A stretch of 29,456 nt of DNA from BM509 sp036396915 (GCA_036396915.1 DASWJX010000073.1:1-29456); one strand, 5' to 3'. Positions 1 through 9,658 are shown, counted from the stretch's first letter. Numbers and translations are program-made. The notes: generated from the sequence alone by a model not told the origin.

Positions 1-2
1 TG

Positions 3-68
3 GCCCTGGTGCTGCATGGCGGAGGGCGCTGGTCGCTCGACCGCCTGATTCAACAGCGCCTGGAGTGA
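3..68 (+). CDS. DoxX-family membrane protein, C-terminal fragment (partial at window edge)
   Basis: Only the last 21 codons are present, open at the left edge and ending in TGA. The residues read ALVLHGGGRWSLDRLI followed by QQRLE. A small hydrophobic stretch followed by a G-x-G-R-x-S-L-D signature resembles the C-terminal end of DoxX-family proteins, which are four-helix inner-membrane proteins linked to redox or thiol stress. That resemblance is remembered from the family, and the piece is too short for a firm call. The next start codon (111) lies 42 bases downstream on the same strand. Confidence 0.45.
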   Translation, partial: ALVLHGGGRWSLDRLIQQRLE

Positions 69-110
69 GATCCTTACCTCAATGCTTGTTTTCAAGAAAG
101 GAGGAGCGTC

Positions 111-296
111 ATGAAAAAATCTTCATTTGCCAACCGCACTCCTATTTTCCTGAGCCGCTCGGCGATCTGGCATCCGGCGTCTCGGCAGACCGTGAACATG
201 GATGCGGTCTCTTCGGACAACGGCAAAAACATACACGGTTCCCGGCCGCTTACGGCCAAGGTTTTGATTACCATTTCCAACCGCAGAAACAGATAG
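111..296 (+). CDS. Unrecognised small protein, 61 aa
   Basis: The ATG is preceded by a strong Shine-Dalgarno sequence (AAAGGAGGAGCGTC then ATG), which is the main reason to believe this is translated. The product is basic and hydrophilic, with no signal peptide, membrane segment or cysteine motif that I can see. It ends in a run of Asn/Arg (NRRNR). I recognise no family. It lies 42 bases after the probable DoxX fragment and is followed by a terminator hairpin at 320-356, so it would be the last gene of that transcript. It could instead be the 5' remnant of a decayed gene: the other two frames also stay partly open across it, which is common at this GC content and proves little. Confidence 0.4.
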   Translation: MKKSSFANRTPIFLSRSAIWHPASRQTVNMDAVSSDNGKNIHGSRPLTAKVLITISNRRNR

Positions 297-319
297 ATTG
301 CGCTACAGCCTGCAGCGCG

Positions 320-356
320 AACAGCCCCGCCCGACCTGATGTCGGGTGGGGCTGTT
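320..356. terminator. Terminator-like hairpin between convergent genes
   Basis: AACAGCCCCGCCCGAC (320-335) pairs with GTCGGGTGGGGCTGTT (341-356) around a five-base loop. The 16-bp stem is complete apart from one G-T pair. It lies between the plus-strand ORF ending at 296 and the minus-strand phosphodiesterase gene ending at 399, where a shared terminator is expected. The stem is strong but the following T-tract is weak (GCTGTTTGCTG), so termination may be inefficient or act mainly as a 3'-end stabiliser. Confidence 0.65.
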
Positions 357-398
357 TGCTGCGCAGGGCGGTGACGGTCGCGGGGTTCCGGGGGGGGG

Positions 399-1088
399 TC
401 AGCGAAAGGCCGCTGCGCGCTCGGGATAATCGGTAAACACGCCGTCGACACCAAGCTGCCGCAGCCGCAGCAGCTCGCTGCGGTCGTTGACGGTAAAAAC
501 TAACAGCCGCAAGCCCCGCCGGTGCGCCTCCTCGACAAGTTCGCCGGTGACCAGCGACCGGTCGATGTGCAGCGACCAGAGCTGCAGCTCCTCGGCCAGC
601 CGCCACCAATGCTCCGGTTTCCGGTCATAAATAACCGCCAGCCGCAGATCGGGCCGCAGGCTGCGAAAGACGGCCAGCTGCTGCCGGTCGCCGGCGGAAA
701 CCAGCAGGTCCGCCGCCGTCAGGCGCCCCTGCTCCAGCCACTCGCTCAGCAAGCGCGCGGTCGGTTCCGCGCTGCCGCGCCCTTTCAGTTCCACGTTGAG
801 CACCGCGCGTCCGGCCACCAGTTCCAGAACCTCGCGCAACAGGGGGATCCGTTCCCCGCGACCGGCGTTGAAGCGGCGCAGCTCGCTGAGCGCGCGGGCA
901 CGCACCGCCCCCCTGCCGTCGGTGGTTCGCTCCAGCTGCTCGTCATGAATCACCACCAGTTCCCCGTCGGCCGAAAGGTGGACATCCAGCTCGATCCAGC
1001 CGGCACCGAACTCCAGGGCTTTGCGAAACGCCAGCAGGGTGTTTTCCGGATACGCGCCGCTGGCTCCGCGATGAGCAATGTTGATCAT
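399..1088 (-). CDS. Glycerophosphodiester phosphodiesterase (UgpQ/GdpD type, cytosolic)
   Basis: This 229-aa protein hydrolyses glycerophosphodiesters from phospholipid breakdown to glycerol 3-phosphate and an alcohol. It shows the GDPD TIM-barrel signatures: AHRGASGAYPENT near the N-terminus (catalytic His-Arg and PENT), IELDVHLSADGELVVIHDE (the metal-binding E-x-D and second catalytic His), LNVELKG in mid-barrel, and DGVFTDYPE near the C-terminus. No signal peptide is visible and the length fits cytosolic bacterial GDPDs, so UgpQ-like is the best description. I chose the ATG at 1086-1088 because GAGGGA lies just upstream and the next residues are the family's usual start (MINIAHRG). A longer open frame extends to 1412 but runs antisense into trmO. 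It diverges from trmO across 111 bases. A run of eight or nine G residues just after the stop (390-398) could be slippage-prone. Confidence 0.88.
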   Translation of the reverse strand: MINIAHRGASGAYPENTLLAFRKALEFGAGWIELDVHLSADGELVVIHDEQLERTTDGRGAVRARALSELRRFNAGRGERIPLLREVLELVAGRAVLNVELKGRGSAEPTARLLSEWLEQGRLTAADLLVSAGDRQQLAVFRSLRPDLRLAVIYDRKPEHWWRLAEELQLWSLHIDRSLVTGELVEEAHRRGLRLLVFTVNDRSELLRLRQLGVDGVFTDYPERAAAFR

Positions 1089-1199
1089 CTTCGTCCCTCT
1101 TTTCTCGGTCCCGCGCAAGCCGACGCTGGTCGCTTCCGCACGGGTGAGCTTTTTCTGCCACTGTGCTACATTGTGGACATCTCTCGCTGGAGCACGCAC

Positions 1200-1904
1200 A
1201 TGGAAATCAAGCTGCAACCGATCGGCATACTCCATTCCCCCTACCGGGAAAAATTCATTGTTCCGCGTCAGCCGCGACTGGTCGATGCGGTCCGTGCCGA
1301 ACTGCACCTGACGCCGCCGTACAACCGTGCCGAAGCGGTCCGCGATCTCGAACAGTTCAGCCATCTCTGGCTGATCTTTCTGTTCCACCAGTCGATGGCG
1401 CATGGCTGGCAAGCGACCGTGCGCCCGCCACGGCTGGGCGGCAACCGGCGGATCGGGGTGTTCGCCAGCCGCTCGCCGTTTCGGCCCAACCCGATCGGGC
1501 TCTCCGCCGTGGCGCTAACCGCCGTCCGCCAGACCGACCATGGCCCGATTCTGGAACTGACCGGGGTCGACCTGGTCGACGGCACGCCGGTCCTCGACAT
1601 CAAACCCTACCTCCCCTATAGCGACGCCATCGACCAGGCCACCGGGGGCTTTGCCGAACTGGCCCCCGCGGCCGCCATGGCGGTCGACTTCAGCGCCAGC
1701 GCCCGGCAGCAGCTGGCCCGCCTTGCTGAAGGCTATCCGCAGTTGCAGCAGCTGATCGTCGAACTGCTGGCCGCCGATCCGCGCCCCGCCTACCGGCGCG
1801 CCCGGCAGGACGACCGGGAGTACGGCGCCCTGCTCTACGATTTCAATATCCGCTGGAAGATCGTTGCCGGAACGGCCCTGGTGCTGGCCGTCGACCCGGT
1901 CTGA
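1200..1904 (+). CDS. trmO: tRNA (adenine(37)-N6)-methyltransferase TrmO (TsaA/YaeB family)
   Basis: TrmO transfers a methyl group from SAM to N6 of t6A37 in certain tRNAs, giving m6t6A. The family is a beta-barrel methyltransferase unlike Rossmann enzymes. The 234-aa product opens with LQPIGILHSPYREKF and contains FSHLWLIFLFH, the RIGVFASRSPFRPNPIGLS block typical of the family, and DLVDGTPVLDIKPYLPYSDA. A C-terminal extension (from about residue 165) ends in DFNIRWKI, as in the longer YaeB-type members. The ATG at 1200 is favoured by GGAGC seven bases upstream. An upstream open frame exists but is antisense to the phosphodiesterase gene. It diverges from that gene and converges on the patatin gene. 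Its stop codon lies inside a 30-base dyad at 1898-1927. Confidence 0.9.
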   Translation: MEIKLQPIGILHSPYREKFIVPRQPRLVDAVRAELHLTPPYNRAEAVRDLEQFSHLWLIFLFHQSMAHGWQATVRPPRLGGNRRIGVFASRSPFRPNPIGLSAVALTAVRQTDHGPILELTGVDLVDGTPVLDIKPYLPYSDAIDQATGGFAELAPAAAMAVDFSASARQQLARLAEGYPQLQQLIVELLAADPRPAYRRARQDDREYGALLYDFNIRWKIVAGTALVLAVDPV

Positions 1905-1927
1905 AGCCGGGCGCCCGGTTTCAGACC
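1898..1927. terminator. 30-base dyad shared by two convergent stop codons
   Basis: GGTCTGAAGCCGGGC (1898-1912) is followed directly by GCCCGGTTTCAGACC (1913-1927). The second half is the reverse complement of the first apart from one G-T pair. The dyad includes the TGA of trmO (1902-1904) and the TGA of the patatin gene on the other strand (1921-1923). In RNA the central bases would form the loop. There is no clear T-tract on either side, so I call it a terminator-like or 3'-end hairpin working in both directions rather than a classic intrinsic terminator. Confidence 0.55.
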
Positions 1928-2805
1928 AGACTGTCGAGGACCTTTTCCGTCTCGATCCGCCCGACCTCGATCATCTCCTTGGCCCGTTCGAATTCGTAGA
2001 TCGTGCAGAGATCTTTCGGTATTTCTATCAGGATATCCGGAGAGTAGCTGGCCAGCTTGAAGCTGGCGATGGTGTTCTGCATGGCATCGATGCTTTTTGA
2101 GATCATGTCGAAAAGCCCGGTTTGATCTTCATGAACACCGTTGCTCTTCTTCTGCAGGCTGTCGATGAATTCCACGACCATCCGGTGATACTTGTTCCGG
2201 TCGCTGCGCGGCCTGGGAGGCGCGGGCAACGGTTCGAGCAGCGGGCGGGCCTTGCCGCTCAGGCTGACGGCAATGGTCATGTCGGTTTGGTCCCGCAGGG
2301 TCGGCGCGATCGGAATCGGATTCAAGAGTCCGCCGTCGACCAGCTTTTTACCGTCATGGGAAAAAGCGGAAAAGATCGTGGGGAAGGCGATGGACGCCCG
2401 GATCGCATCGAACAGCGGGCCGTGCGACAACCAGACCTCCTTGCCCTGGTCCAGATCGGTGGCCACCGCGGTAAAGGAGATCGGCAGGTCCTCAATATTC
2501 CGGTCGCCGATCAGCTCCTTCAGGGTGCTGATGATCCGCTCCCCCTTGAAGAGCGCCTTGCCGCTGAACGAGGGGTCCATCAGGCGCAGCACGTCGAGCC
2601 GTTCCAGGGCGCAGGCCCACTTGGCATAGATCTCCAGTTTTCCGGCGGCGTAAATCCCCCCCACCAGGGCGCCGATCGACGAGCCGGCAATCGAGCGGAT
2701 GTCAAAGCCCCGTTTTTCCAGAGCCTGAATCACCCCGATATGCGCCATGCCCCGTGCCCCGCCGCTGCCGAGCACCAGTGAAACGGTTTTCTTCTGTCTG
2801 GCCAT
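1921..2805 (-). CDS. Patatin-like phospholipase (RssA/NTE type)
   Basis: This 294-aa protein is predicted to be a serine acyl-hydrolase acting on phospholipids or lysophospholipids. The patatin fold is marked by the glycine-rich oxyanion loop GSGGARG (about residues 13-19), the nucleophile elbow GSSIG with Ser43, and the catalytic Asp in VDGG (Asp157), a Ser-Asp dyad in the right order and spacing. The C-terminal third is helical and charged. No signal peptide or membrane helix is obvious, so it is probably cytosolic or peripheral. The start is the ATG after a short GGGG sequence; the ribosome site is not strong. It begins 35 bases after the aconitase stop codon on the same strand, so the two genes are likely cotranscribed. 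The physiological substrate cannot be told from sequence. Confidence 0.87.
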   Translation of the reverse strand: MARQKKTVSLVLGSGGARGMAHIGVIQALEKRGFDIRSIAGSSIGALVGGIYAAGKLEIYAKWACALERLDVLRLMDPSFSGKALFKGERIISTLKELIGDRNIEDLPISFTAVATDLDQGKEVWLSHGPLFDAIRASIAFPTIFSAFSHDGKKLVDGGLLNPIPIAPTLRDQTDMTIAVSLSGKARPLLEPLPAPPRPRSDRNKYHRMVVEFIDSLQKKSNGVHEDQTGLFDMISKSIDAMQNTIASFKLASYSPDILIEIPKDLCTIYEFERAKEMIEVGRIETEKVLDSLV

Positions 2806-2840
2806 CCCCGTGCCGTCTCCGTCAAACCACCGAGCGGCGA

Positions 2841-5498
<2,658 letters not shown>

Positions 5499-5515
5499 GG
5501 TTTGGTCCTTTTCGC

Positions 5516-5554
5516 GCTGACAAGCTGCTCGTGGCGTCAGCCCTCATTATAACA
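5516..5554 (-). promoter_or_regulatory. Probable acnA promoter with extended -10 and leader inverted repeat
   Basis: On the minus strand TGTTATAAT (5546-5554) is a perfect TATAAT with the TGn extension. The hexamer 17 bases upstream (CTGCAG) matches the -35 consensus poorly, which is usual for extended -10 promoters. Transcription would start near 5539, giving a leader of about 40 bases before the acnA ATG. The inverted repeat GCTGAC...GTCAGC (5516-5521 and 5536-5541) overlaps the predicted start and could be an operator or a small leader hairpin. The sequence is visible; the regulatory role is inferred. Confidence 0.55.
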
Positions 5555-5598
5555 ATGCTCGCGGAGCGCTGCAGCGGTTACGACCCTGCCGCAAACGG

Positions 5599-5620
5599 AA
5601 AAAAGACCCTGCCGCCAGGG
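5599..5620 (-). terminator. Intrinsic terminator, minus strand, downstream of nth
   Basis: Read on the minus strand, CCCTG-GCGG-CAGGG is followed at once by TCTTTTTTCC. The stem is only five GC-rich pairs but has a tight tetraloop and a good T-tract. It lies 66 bases after the nth stop codon and would end the long minus-strand run before the acnA promoter begins. Confidence 0.5.
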
Positions 5621-5640
5621 CTGGATCTTTTTCGGATGCT

Positions 5641-5679
5641 CGCGGAACCGTCCGCGAACCGCGGCGACTCCCGCCGCGG
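5641..5679. repeat. Two tandem GC-rich hairpins after nth
   Basis: CGCGGA (5641-5646) pairs with TCCGCG (5651-5656) across ACCG. CCGCGGCG (5659-5666) pairs with CGCCGCGG (5672-5679) across five bases. Neither has a T-tract. They lie between the nth stop codon and the terminator at 5599-5620, so they may protect the 3' end of the transcript. No protein-coding feature was found in this gap. Confidence 0.45.
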
Positions 5680-5685
5680 ATCAGC

Positions 5686-6327
5686 TTACAGGCTCCGCTC
5701 CACGCCGATGCGCGGACAAAGTTCCAGGATCGGACACCGGCTGCAGTGGGGGATCGGCGCCTTGCAACAGCTGCGGCCGTGGGCAATCAGCAGATGACCG
5801 GTCCGGATCCAGAGGGTACGGGGCAGCAGCGCAGCCAAATCCCGCTCGATCCGGACCGGGTCCGCATGCCGGGTCCAGCCGAAGCGGCGGGACAAGCGTT
5901 TGACGTGGGTATCCACCACCATCCCGGGAATCCGAAAGGCGTTGCCCAGAACCACATTGGCGGTCTTGCGGCCGACGCCCGGCAACGCCACCAGCGCATC
6001 CAGGCGCTGCGGAACCTGCCCCGCGTGCCGCTCGAGCACCGCGGCGGCGCAGGCAATCAGATTTTTTGCCTTGTTGCGGAAAAATCCGGTTGAGCGGATC
6101 AGCTGTTCAACCCGCTCCTGGCTGCAGGCCGCCATCTGCTCGGGTCCTGGCAACTGTTGGAACAGCTCCCTGGTGACAAGATTCACCCGCTGGTCGGTAC
6201 ATTGCGCGGAAAGGATCGTCGCTACCAGCAGTTGCCAGGCTCCGTCGTACTCAAGGGCACATGCGGCGTCCGGATAGACGCTTTCGAGCCGCGCGATAAG
6301 GGTCTGTGCTTGCCGGGATGCACTCAT
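5686..6327 (-). CDS. nth: Endonuclease III (DNA glycosylase/AP lyase)
   Basis: Nth excises oxidised pyrimidines from DNA and cleaves the abasic strand in base excision repair. The 213-aa product matches the E. coli length. The helix-hairpin-helix LPGVGRKTANVVLG carries the catalytic Lys121 and VVDTHVKRLS carries Asp139, one residue offset from the E. coli pair (120/138). The C-terminal [4Fe-4S] motif C-x6-C-x2-C-x5-C is intact at Cys188, 195, 198 and 204. I chose the ATG at 6325-6327, which has GGAAGAAGAG directly upstream. A TTG at 6357 would add ten residues (MPQATATEEE) but is less convincing. The degenerate EEP-fold gene ends 51 bases upstream on the same strand. A small hairpin (TTGCGG/CCGCAA, 6349-6365) lies just before the start. 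Confidence 0.95.
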   Translation of the reverse strand: MSASRQAQTLIARLESVYPDAACALEYDGAWQLLVATILSAQCTDQRVNLVTRELFQQLPGPEQMAACSQERVEQLIRSTGFFRNKAKNLIACAAAVLERHAGQVPQRLDALVALPGVGRKTANVVLGNAFRIPGMVVDTHVKRLSRRFGWTRHADPVRIERDLAALLPRTLWIRTGHLLIAHGRSCCKAPIPHCSRCPILELCPRIGVERSL

Positions 6328-6378
6328 CTCTTCTTCCGTGGCTGTCGCTTGCGGCAAAACCGCAAAACCAAGCGGATC

Positions 6379-7107
6379 TCAACCGATGACCGGTTTCATC
6401 TGCCGCTGCCGAATATGTTTCAGCGGCAGAAACTTGCGGGTCTCGACCTGCTCGATGGTCAGCACCAACGGCAGGTGCGAAGAGGCCTGTCGCGCATCGG
6501 CGGTGGCGACCACGGTTCCGGCCAGCGCCCGGAGCGCACCCCGGAAGTAAAAACGGTCACGTCCCCAGAGGGGAAACCCGGCCGGAAAGTTGGCGCGCCA
6601 GAGGGGTTGGGAGGCGCGCCTGAGACAACTGGTCAGACGAATCTGGCCGGCGCCCCACAGCGGCAGGGAAAAATCCCCGCCCACCAGAGCGGCGCAGGGG
6701 AGAGAGGGGTTGCCCAGCAACCCGTCCCCCAGCAGGGCATCGATCTGCTGTTTACGCAGCAGAGGGTTGAGGCTGAGGCTGACATTGAACAGATGCAGTC
6801 GTTGTCCCGCATGATCCAGGTCGGCGCGCAGGCAGCTGCCGCCCGCGCCGAGGGGATGGTTCTGCAAGCCGCGCAGCGGGTGGCGGGACAAAAAGCAGCA
6901 GGCCGGCCCCTGGCAGAACGGTTTCATGTGGAGCCGCTCGGCCAGCTGCTGGACCTGGCCGGGAGCCTGTCCGCCGGCCTGCTGCTGAAGAAACACCAGG
7001 TCGGGGCATTGCGCGGCAATCACCCGGGCGCACAGGTCCGCTGTCGGCTCGCCCCGCTTGCCGGTCCAGCCATTGACATGATAACTCATGACCCGTAAAG
7101 CAGACAT
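6379..7107 (-). CDS. Endonuclease/exonuclease/phosphatase-fold protein with degenerate active site
   Basis: The 242-aa protein has the outline of the EEP superfamily (DNase I, exonuclease III and relatives): LRVMSYHVNGW at the N-terminus, PDLVFLQQ near residue 36, a central HLFNVSLSLNPLLRKQQ strand-helix, VGGDFS near residue 143, and SSHLPLVL near residue 209. Compared with the usual family motifs (YNVH/YNI, LQE, GDFN, SDH), the active-site Asn is His10, the metal-binding Glu is Gln42, the Asn after GDF is Ser147, and the Asp of the final SDH is Ser210. Asp145, a possible Asp184 and His211 remain. If my alignment is right, nuclease activity is unlikely, and a binding or structural role or gene decay is possible. 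The reading frame is intact. The start is ATG after AGGGGACCG; Met7 is an alternative. It sits between the cyclophilin and nth genes in one orientation. Confidence 0.65.
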   Translation of the reverse strand: MSALRVMSYHVNGWTGKRGEPTADLCARVIAAQCPDLVFLQQQAGGQAPGQVQQLAERLHMKPFCQGPACCFLSRHPLRGLQNHPLGAGGSCLRADLDHAGQRLHLFNVSLSLNPLLRKQQIDALLGDGLLGNPSLPCAALVGGDFSLPLWGAGQIRLTSCLRRASQPLWRANFPAGFPLWGRDRFYFRGALRALAGTVVATADARQASSHLPLVLTIEQVETRKFLPLKHIRQRQMKPVIG

Positions 7108-7154
7108 CGGTCCCCTGTTTCCGTTGCATCGGTCTGTGTCGCCGAACTGAAAAT

Positions 7155-7727
7155 CTATTTTTTCTGCTCTGCGACCCGCCGCAGCGACTTCAGTACCACC
7201 GGGGGCTGCGGCAGGTTCTGGTGCATCCCTTTTCGCACCGTGGCAACCTTGCCGATCTTTTCAACAACCTCCATCCCCGCGACCACCCGCCCGAACACGG
7301 TATAGCCGTAACCCTGCGAACTTTTACCCCGATGATTGAGAAAATCGTTGTCTTTGAGGTTGATGAAAAACTGGCTGGTGGCACTGTCGACAACCGCGGT
7401 CCGCGCCATGGCCAGCGTTCCCTTGTCGTTTTTTAAACCGTTGTCCGCCTCATTGGCAATGGCCGCTTCGACCGCTTTCTTTTGCAGCTGCTGGTCAAAA
7501 CCGCCGCCCTGGATCATAAAATTATCGATCACCCGGTGAAAGACCGTGCCGTCGTAAAACTGCCGGTCGATATAGCCGAGAAAGTTCTTGACCGTGACCG
7601 GCGCCTTGTCGCTGAACAGCTCCAGGGTGATGGTACCGAGGCTGGTTTCCATCACGACCCGCTCGCCGGCGGCCGCGGGGGTCGCCAGAGCCAAAAACAA
7701 CAGGGTGGTGGCCATAAACCGTTTCAT
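7155..7727 (-). CDS. Periplasmic cyclophilin-type peptidyl-prolyl isomerase
   Basis: The enzyme catalyses cis-trans isomerisation of X-Pro bonds during protein folding. The 190-aa product starts with a Sec signal peptide (MKRFMATTLLFLALATPAAA, likely cleaved before GE), so it is predicted to be exported. The cyclophilin core follows: LELFSDKAPVTVKNFLGYI, the FHRVI motif with catalytic Arg65, FMIQGGG, ATSQFFINLKDNDFLNHRG and GYTVFGRVVAGMEVV. The ATG has AAAGGAG six bases upstream. It is 33 bases downstream of gpsA and 47 bases upstream of the EEP-fold gene on the same strand, suggesting a shared transcript. It is comparable to PpiA, but cyclophilin paralogues are numerous, so I leave the symbol empty. 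Confidence 0.92.
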   Translation of the reverse strand: MKRFMATTLLFLALATPAAAGERVVMETSLGTITLELFSDKAPVTVKNFLGYIDRQFYDGTVFHRVIDNFMIQGGGFDQQLQKKAVEAAIANEADNGLKNDKGTLAMARTAVVDSATSQFFINLKDNDFLNHRGKSSQGYGYTVFGRVVAGMEVVEKIGKVATVRKGMHQNLPQPPVVLKSLRRVAEQKK

Positions 7728-7760
7728 CGCATGCTCCTTTTCTGGATCGCTCGGTGCGCT

Positions 7761-8783
7761 TCAGAGCGATTCTGCCTTGAGTTCACGCAGCATCAGGTCG
7801 CTGACCGCCTGTTTCGGGTCCTTGTCCTGATAAAGAATCTGGTACATCTGCTCGATGATCGGCGCCTCGACCCCCAGCTTCTCGGCCAGCTGGTAGGCGG
7901 ACAGGGTGGTCTTGACCCCTTCGGCGACCATCTGCATTCCGGCCAGGATCTCCTGCAGCTTGCGGCCCTTGCCCAGCTCGATCCCGACACTGCGGTTGCG
8001 CGACAAATCGCCGGTGCAGGTCAACACCAGATCGCCCATCCCGGCCAGACCGGCAAAGGTTTCCGCCGTGCCGCCGAGCATCAGTCCGATCCGGGTCATC
8101 TCCGCCAGACCTCTGGTAATCAGCGCGGCGCGGGTGTTATGCCCGAATCCGAGCCCGTCGGACACGCCGGCGGCCAGGGCGATCACGTTCTTCAGCGCGC
8201 CGCCCAGCTCTACGCCGATGATGTCGTTGTGCGTGTAGACACGGAAGGTTTCCGTGTTGAACAGCTCCTGAATCGTGCCGGCCACCTTTTTGTCGCGGGC
8301 CGCGGCAACCACCGCCGTCGGCATGTGGGCGGCAACCTCTTTGGCAAACGACGGTCCGGACAAAAATCCGATATTTTTCTGCAGCGCCCGAGGCAGGGTC
8401 TCCTCAAGAACCTGGGACATCAGCATCAGACTGTCGTTTTCGATCCCCTTGGAGGCCGAAACGATCAGCACCCGCTCGTCAAGGTGCGGAACGCACTGTT
8501 CAACGACCCGACGCAAGACCTGCGACGGCGGAACCAGCAGGATCAGTCTCTGCCCGGTGACGGCCTCGGCCAGCGTCGAGGTGAAGCTCAGCTGTTCGGA
8601 AAGCGTGACGCCGGGCAGATAAAGATCGTTCTGCCGGGTCCGCCGCATCCGTTCAACCAGCTCGGTCTCATAGGCCCACAGGGTGACCGGGTAGCCCTTT
8701 TCAGCCAGCAGATTGGCCAGCGTCGTTCCCCAGCTGCCGGAGCCGATAACCGAAATTTTCGCCGCGATTTCATCTCGTTTCAT
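7761..8783 (-). CDS. gpsA: Glycerol-3-phosphate dehydrogenase [NAD(P)+]
   Basis: GpsA reduces dihydroxyacetone phosphate to sn-glycerol 3-phosphate, the backbone for phospholipid synthesis. The 340-aa product has an N-terminal Rossmann motif ISVIGSGSWGTTLANLLAE, the mid-protein LSGPSFAKEVAAHMPTAVV block, and the substrate-binding GGALKNVIALAAGVSDGL and GHNTRAALITRGLAEM segments. Length and motifs are normal. The ATG at 8781-8783 is chosen because it starts the conserved domain and overlaps the stop codon of the upstream TPR gene as TGATG, a pattern of translational coupling. A longer frame reaches 8933 but would lie inside the TPR gene. Confidence 0.96.
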   Translation of the reverse strand: MKRDEIAAKISVIGSGSWGTTLANLLAEKGYPVTLWAYETELVERMRRTRQNDLYLPGVTLSEQLSFTSTLAEAVTGQRLILLVPPSQVLRRVVEQCVPHLDERVLIVSASKGIENDSLMLMSQVLEETLPRALQKNIGFLSGPSFAKEVAAHMPTAVVAAARDKKVAGTIQELFNTETFRVYTHNDIIGVELGGALKNVIALAAGVSDGLGFGHNTRAALITRGLAEMTRIGLMLGGTAETFAGLAGMGDLVLTCTGDLSRNRSVGIELGKGRKLQEILAGMQMVAEGVKTTLSAYQLAEKLGVEAPIIEQMYQILYQDKDPKQAVSDLMLRELKAESL

Positions 8784-9658
8784 CAGAGTGCCTTCTTCTT
8801 TTTGGCGATCCGTTGCTCCAGTCGCCCGATTTTTTCCTGCAGCACGTCCTGCCGCGGATAATCCGTCAAGCCGCGATACGCCTTGAGGGCCTCCTTCAGC
8901 CGTTCCTCGTTTTCCAGCAGTTCGGCCAGACAAAAGCGCGCCTCGCCGGCATAGGGACTTTGCGGAAAGGTTTCGACCAGGCTGACATAGCCGCTGCGGG
9001 CGACCGCGGTCTGCCCCTCCAGCAGAGCGGCCCCCGCGCGCCGGTACAGAACCTCGGCGCGCAGCGGACTCTCCGGAAAGCGCTCGAGAAGAGTGTCCAG
9101 TTCGATCCGGGCCTGAGCGTAATTATTCAGCCGGAAGTAGCAGTCGGCAATTTCAGAGAGAATCCGGTCCCCGTCCCCGGTTCCCTGATCGAGCAGACGT
9201 TGATAAACCACGATCGCCTCGGCAAAATCACGCAACCGATACTTGGTCAGCTCGGCCGCTTCCAGTTGCGCCCGGACCACCAGCGCGCTTTGCGGATAAT
9301 CGTGTTCCAGCTGCAAAAAATAGAGCAGCGCCTGCTGGTCCTGACGCAGATCGAAACGGCTGATCATACCCGCCCGGAACAGGGCTTCGGCCGCCCGGGA
9401 CGACTCCGGATAGGCGCGGAACAACCGTTGATAGCGGGTCAGCGCCGGTTCCGGGCGGTGCTGCCCCTCCAGGGCCAGCCCCTTGCTGAACAAACGCTCG
9501 GGAGCCGTCTGTTGATAACTGCGATAGCCGAAAACCAGCGCGATGGAAACCAGGCAGCCGAGCAGAACCAGAAGAATCAGGCGGAGGCCCCGATGTTTAT
9601 TCTTCTGTGTCCTCAGTCCCTGTTTCTTCAGCTCCTTCTTCAACTTGCGCAGGCTCAT
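8783..9658 (-). CDS. Membrane-anchored tetratricopeptide repeat protein
   Basis: The product is about 291 aa. A very basic N-terminus (LRKLKKELKKQG, then KNKHRG) is followed by one membrane helix (LRLILLVLLGCLVSIALVFGY) and then helical repeats with TPR features, such as ALTRYQRLFRAYPESSRAAE, ALLYFLQLEHDYPQS, EAIVVYQRLLDQG, ARIELDTLLERFPES and ARSGYVSLVETFPQS. The basic-in topology puts the repeats in the periplasm, as in YbgF/BamD-like scaffold proteins, though no specific function can be given. The gene starts inside gyrA. ATG 9656-9658 has AAGGA eight bases upstream and is preferred over ATG 9665-9667, which has no room for a ribosome site. The stop overlaps the gpsA start by one base. Confidence 0.82.
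   Translation of the reverse strand: MSLRKLKKELKKQGLRTQKNKHRGLRLILLVLLGCLVSIALVFGYRSYQQTAPERLFSKGLALEGQHRPEPALTRYQRLFRAYPESSRAAEALFRAGMISRFDLRQDQQALLYFLQLEHDYPQSALVVRAQLEAAELTKYRLRDFAEAIVVYQRLLDQGTGDGDRILSEIADCYFRLNNYAQARIELDTLLERFPESPLRAEVLYRRAGAALLEGQTAVARSGYVSLVETFPQSPYAGEARFCLAELLENEERLKEALKAYRGLTDYPRQDVLQEKIGRLEQRIAKKKKAL

Noticed and set aside
522..1199. Long plus-strand open frame continuing upstream of trmO
   Set aside because: It is the antisense shadow of the phosphodiesterase gene, which has clear family motifs; trmO starts at 1200 with its own ribosome site.
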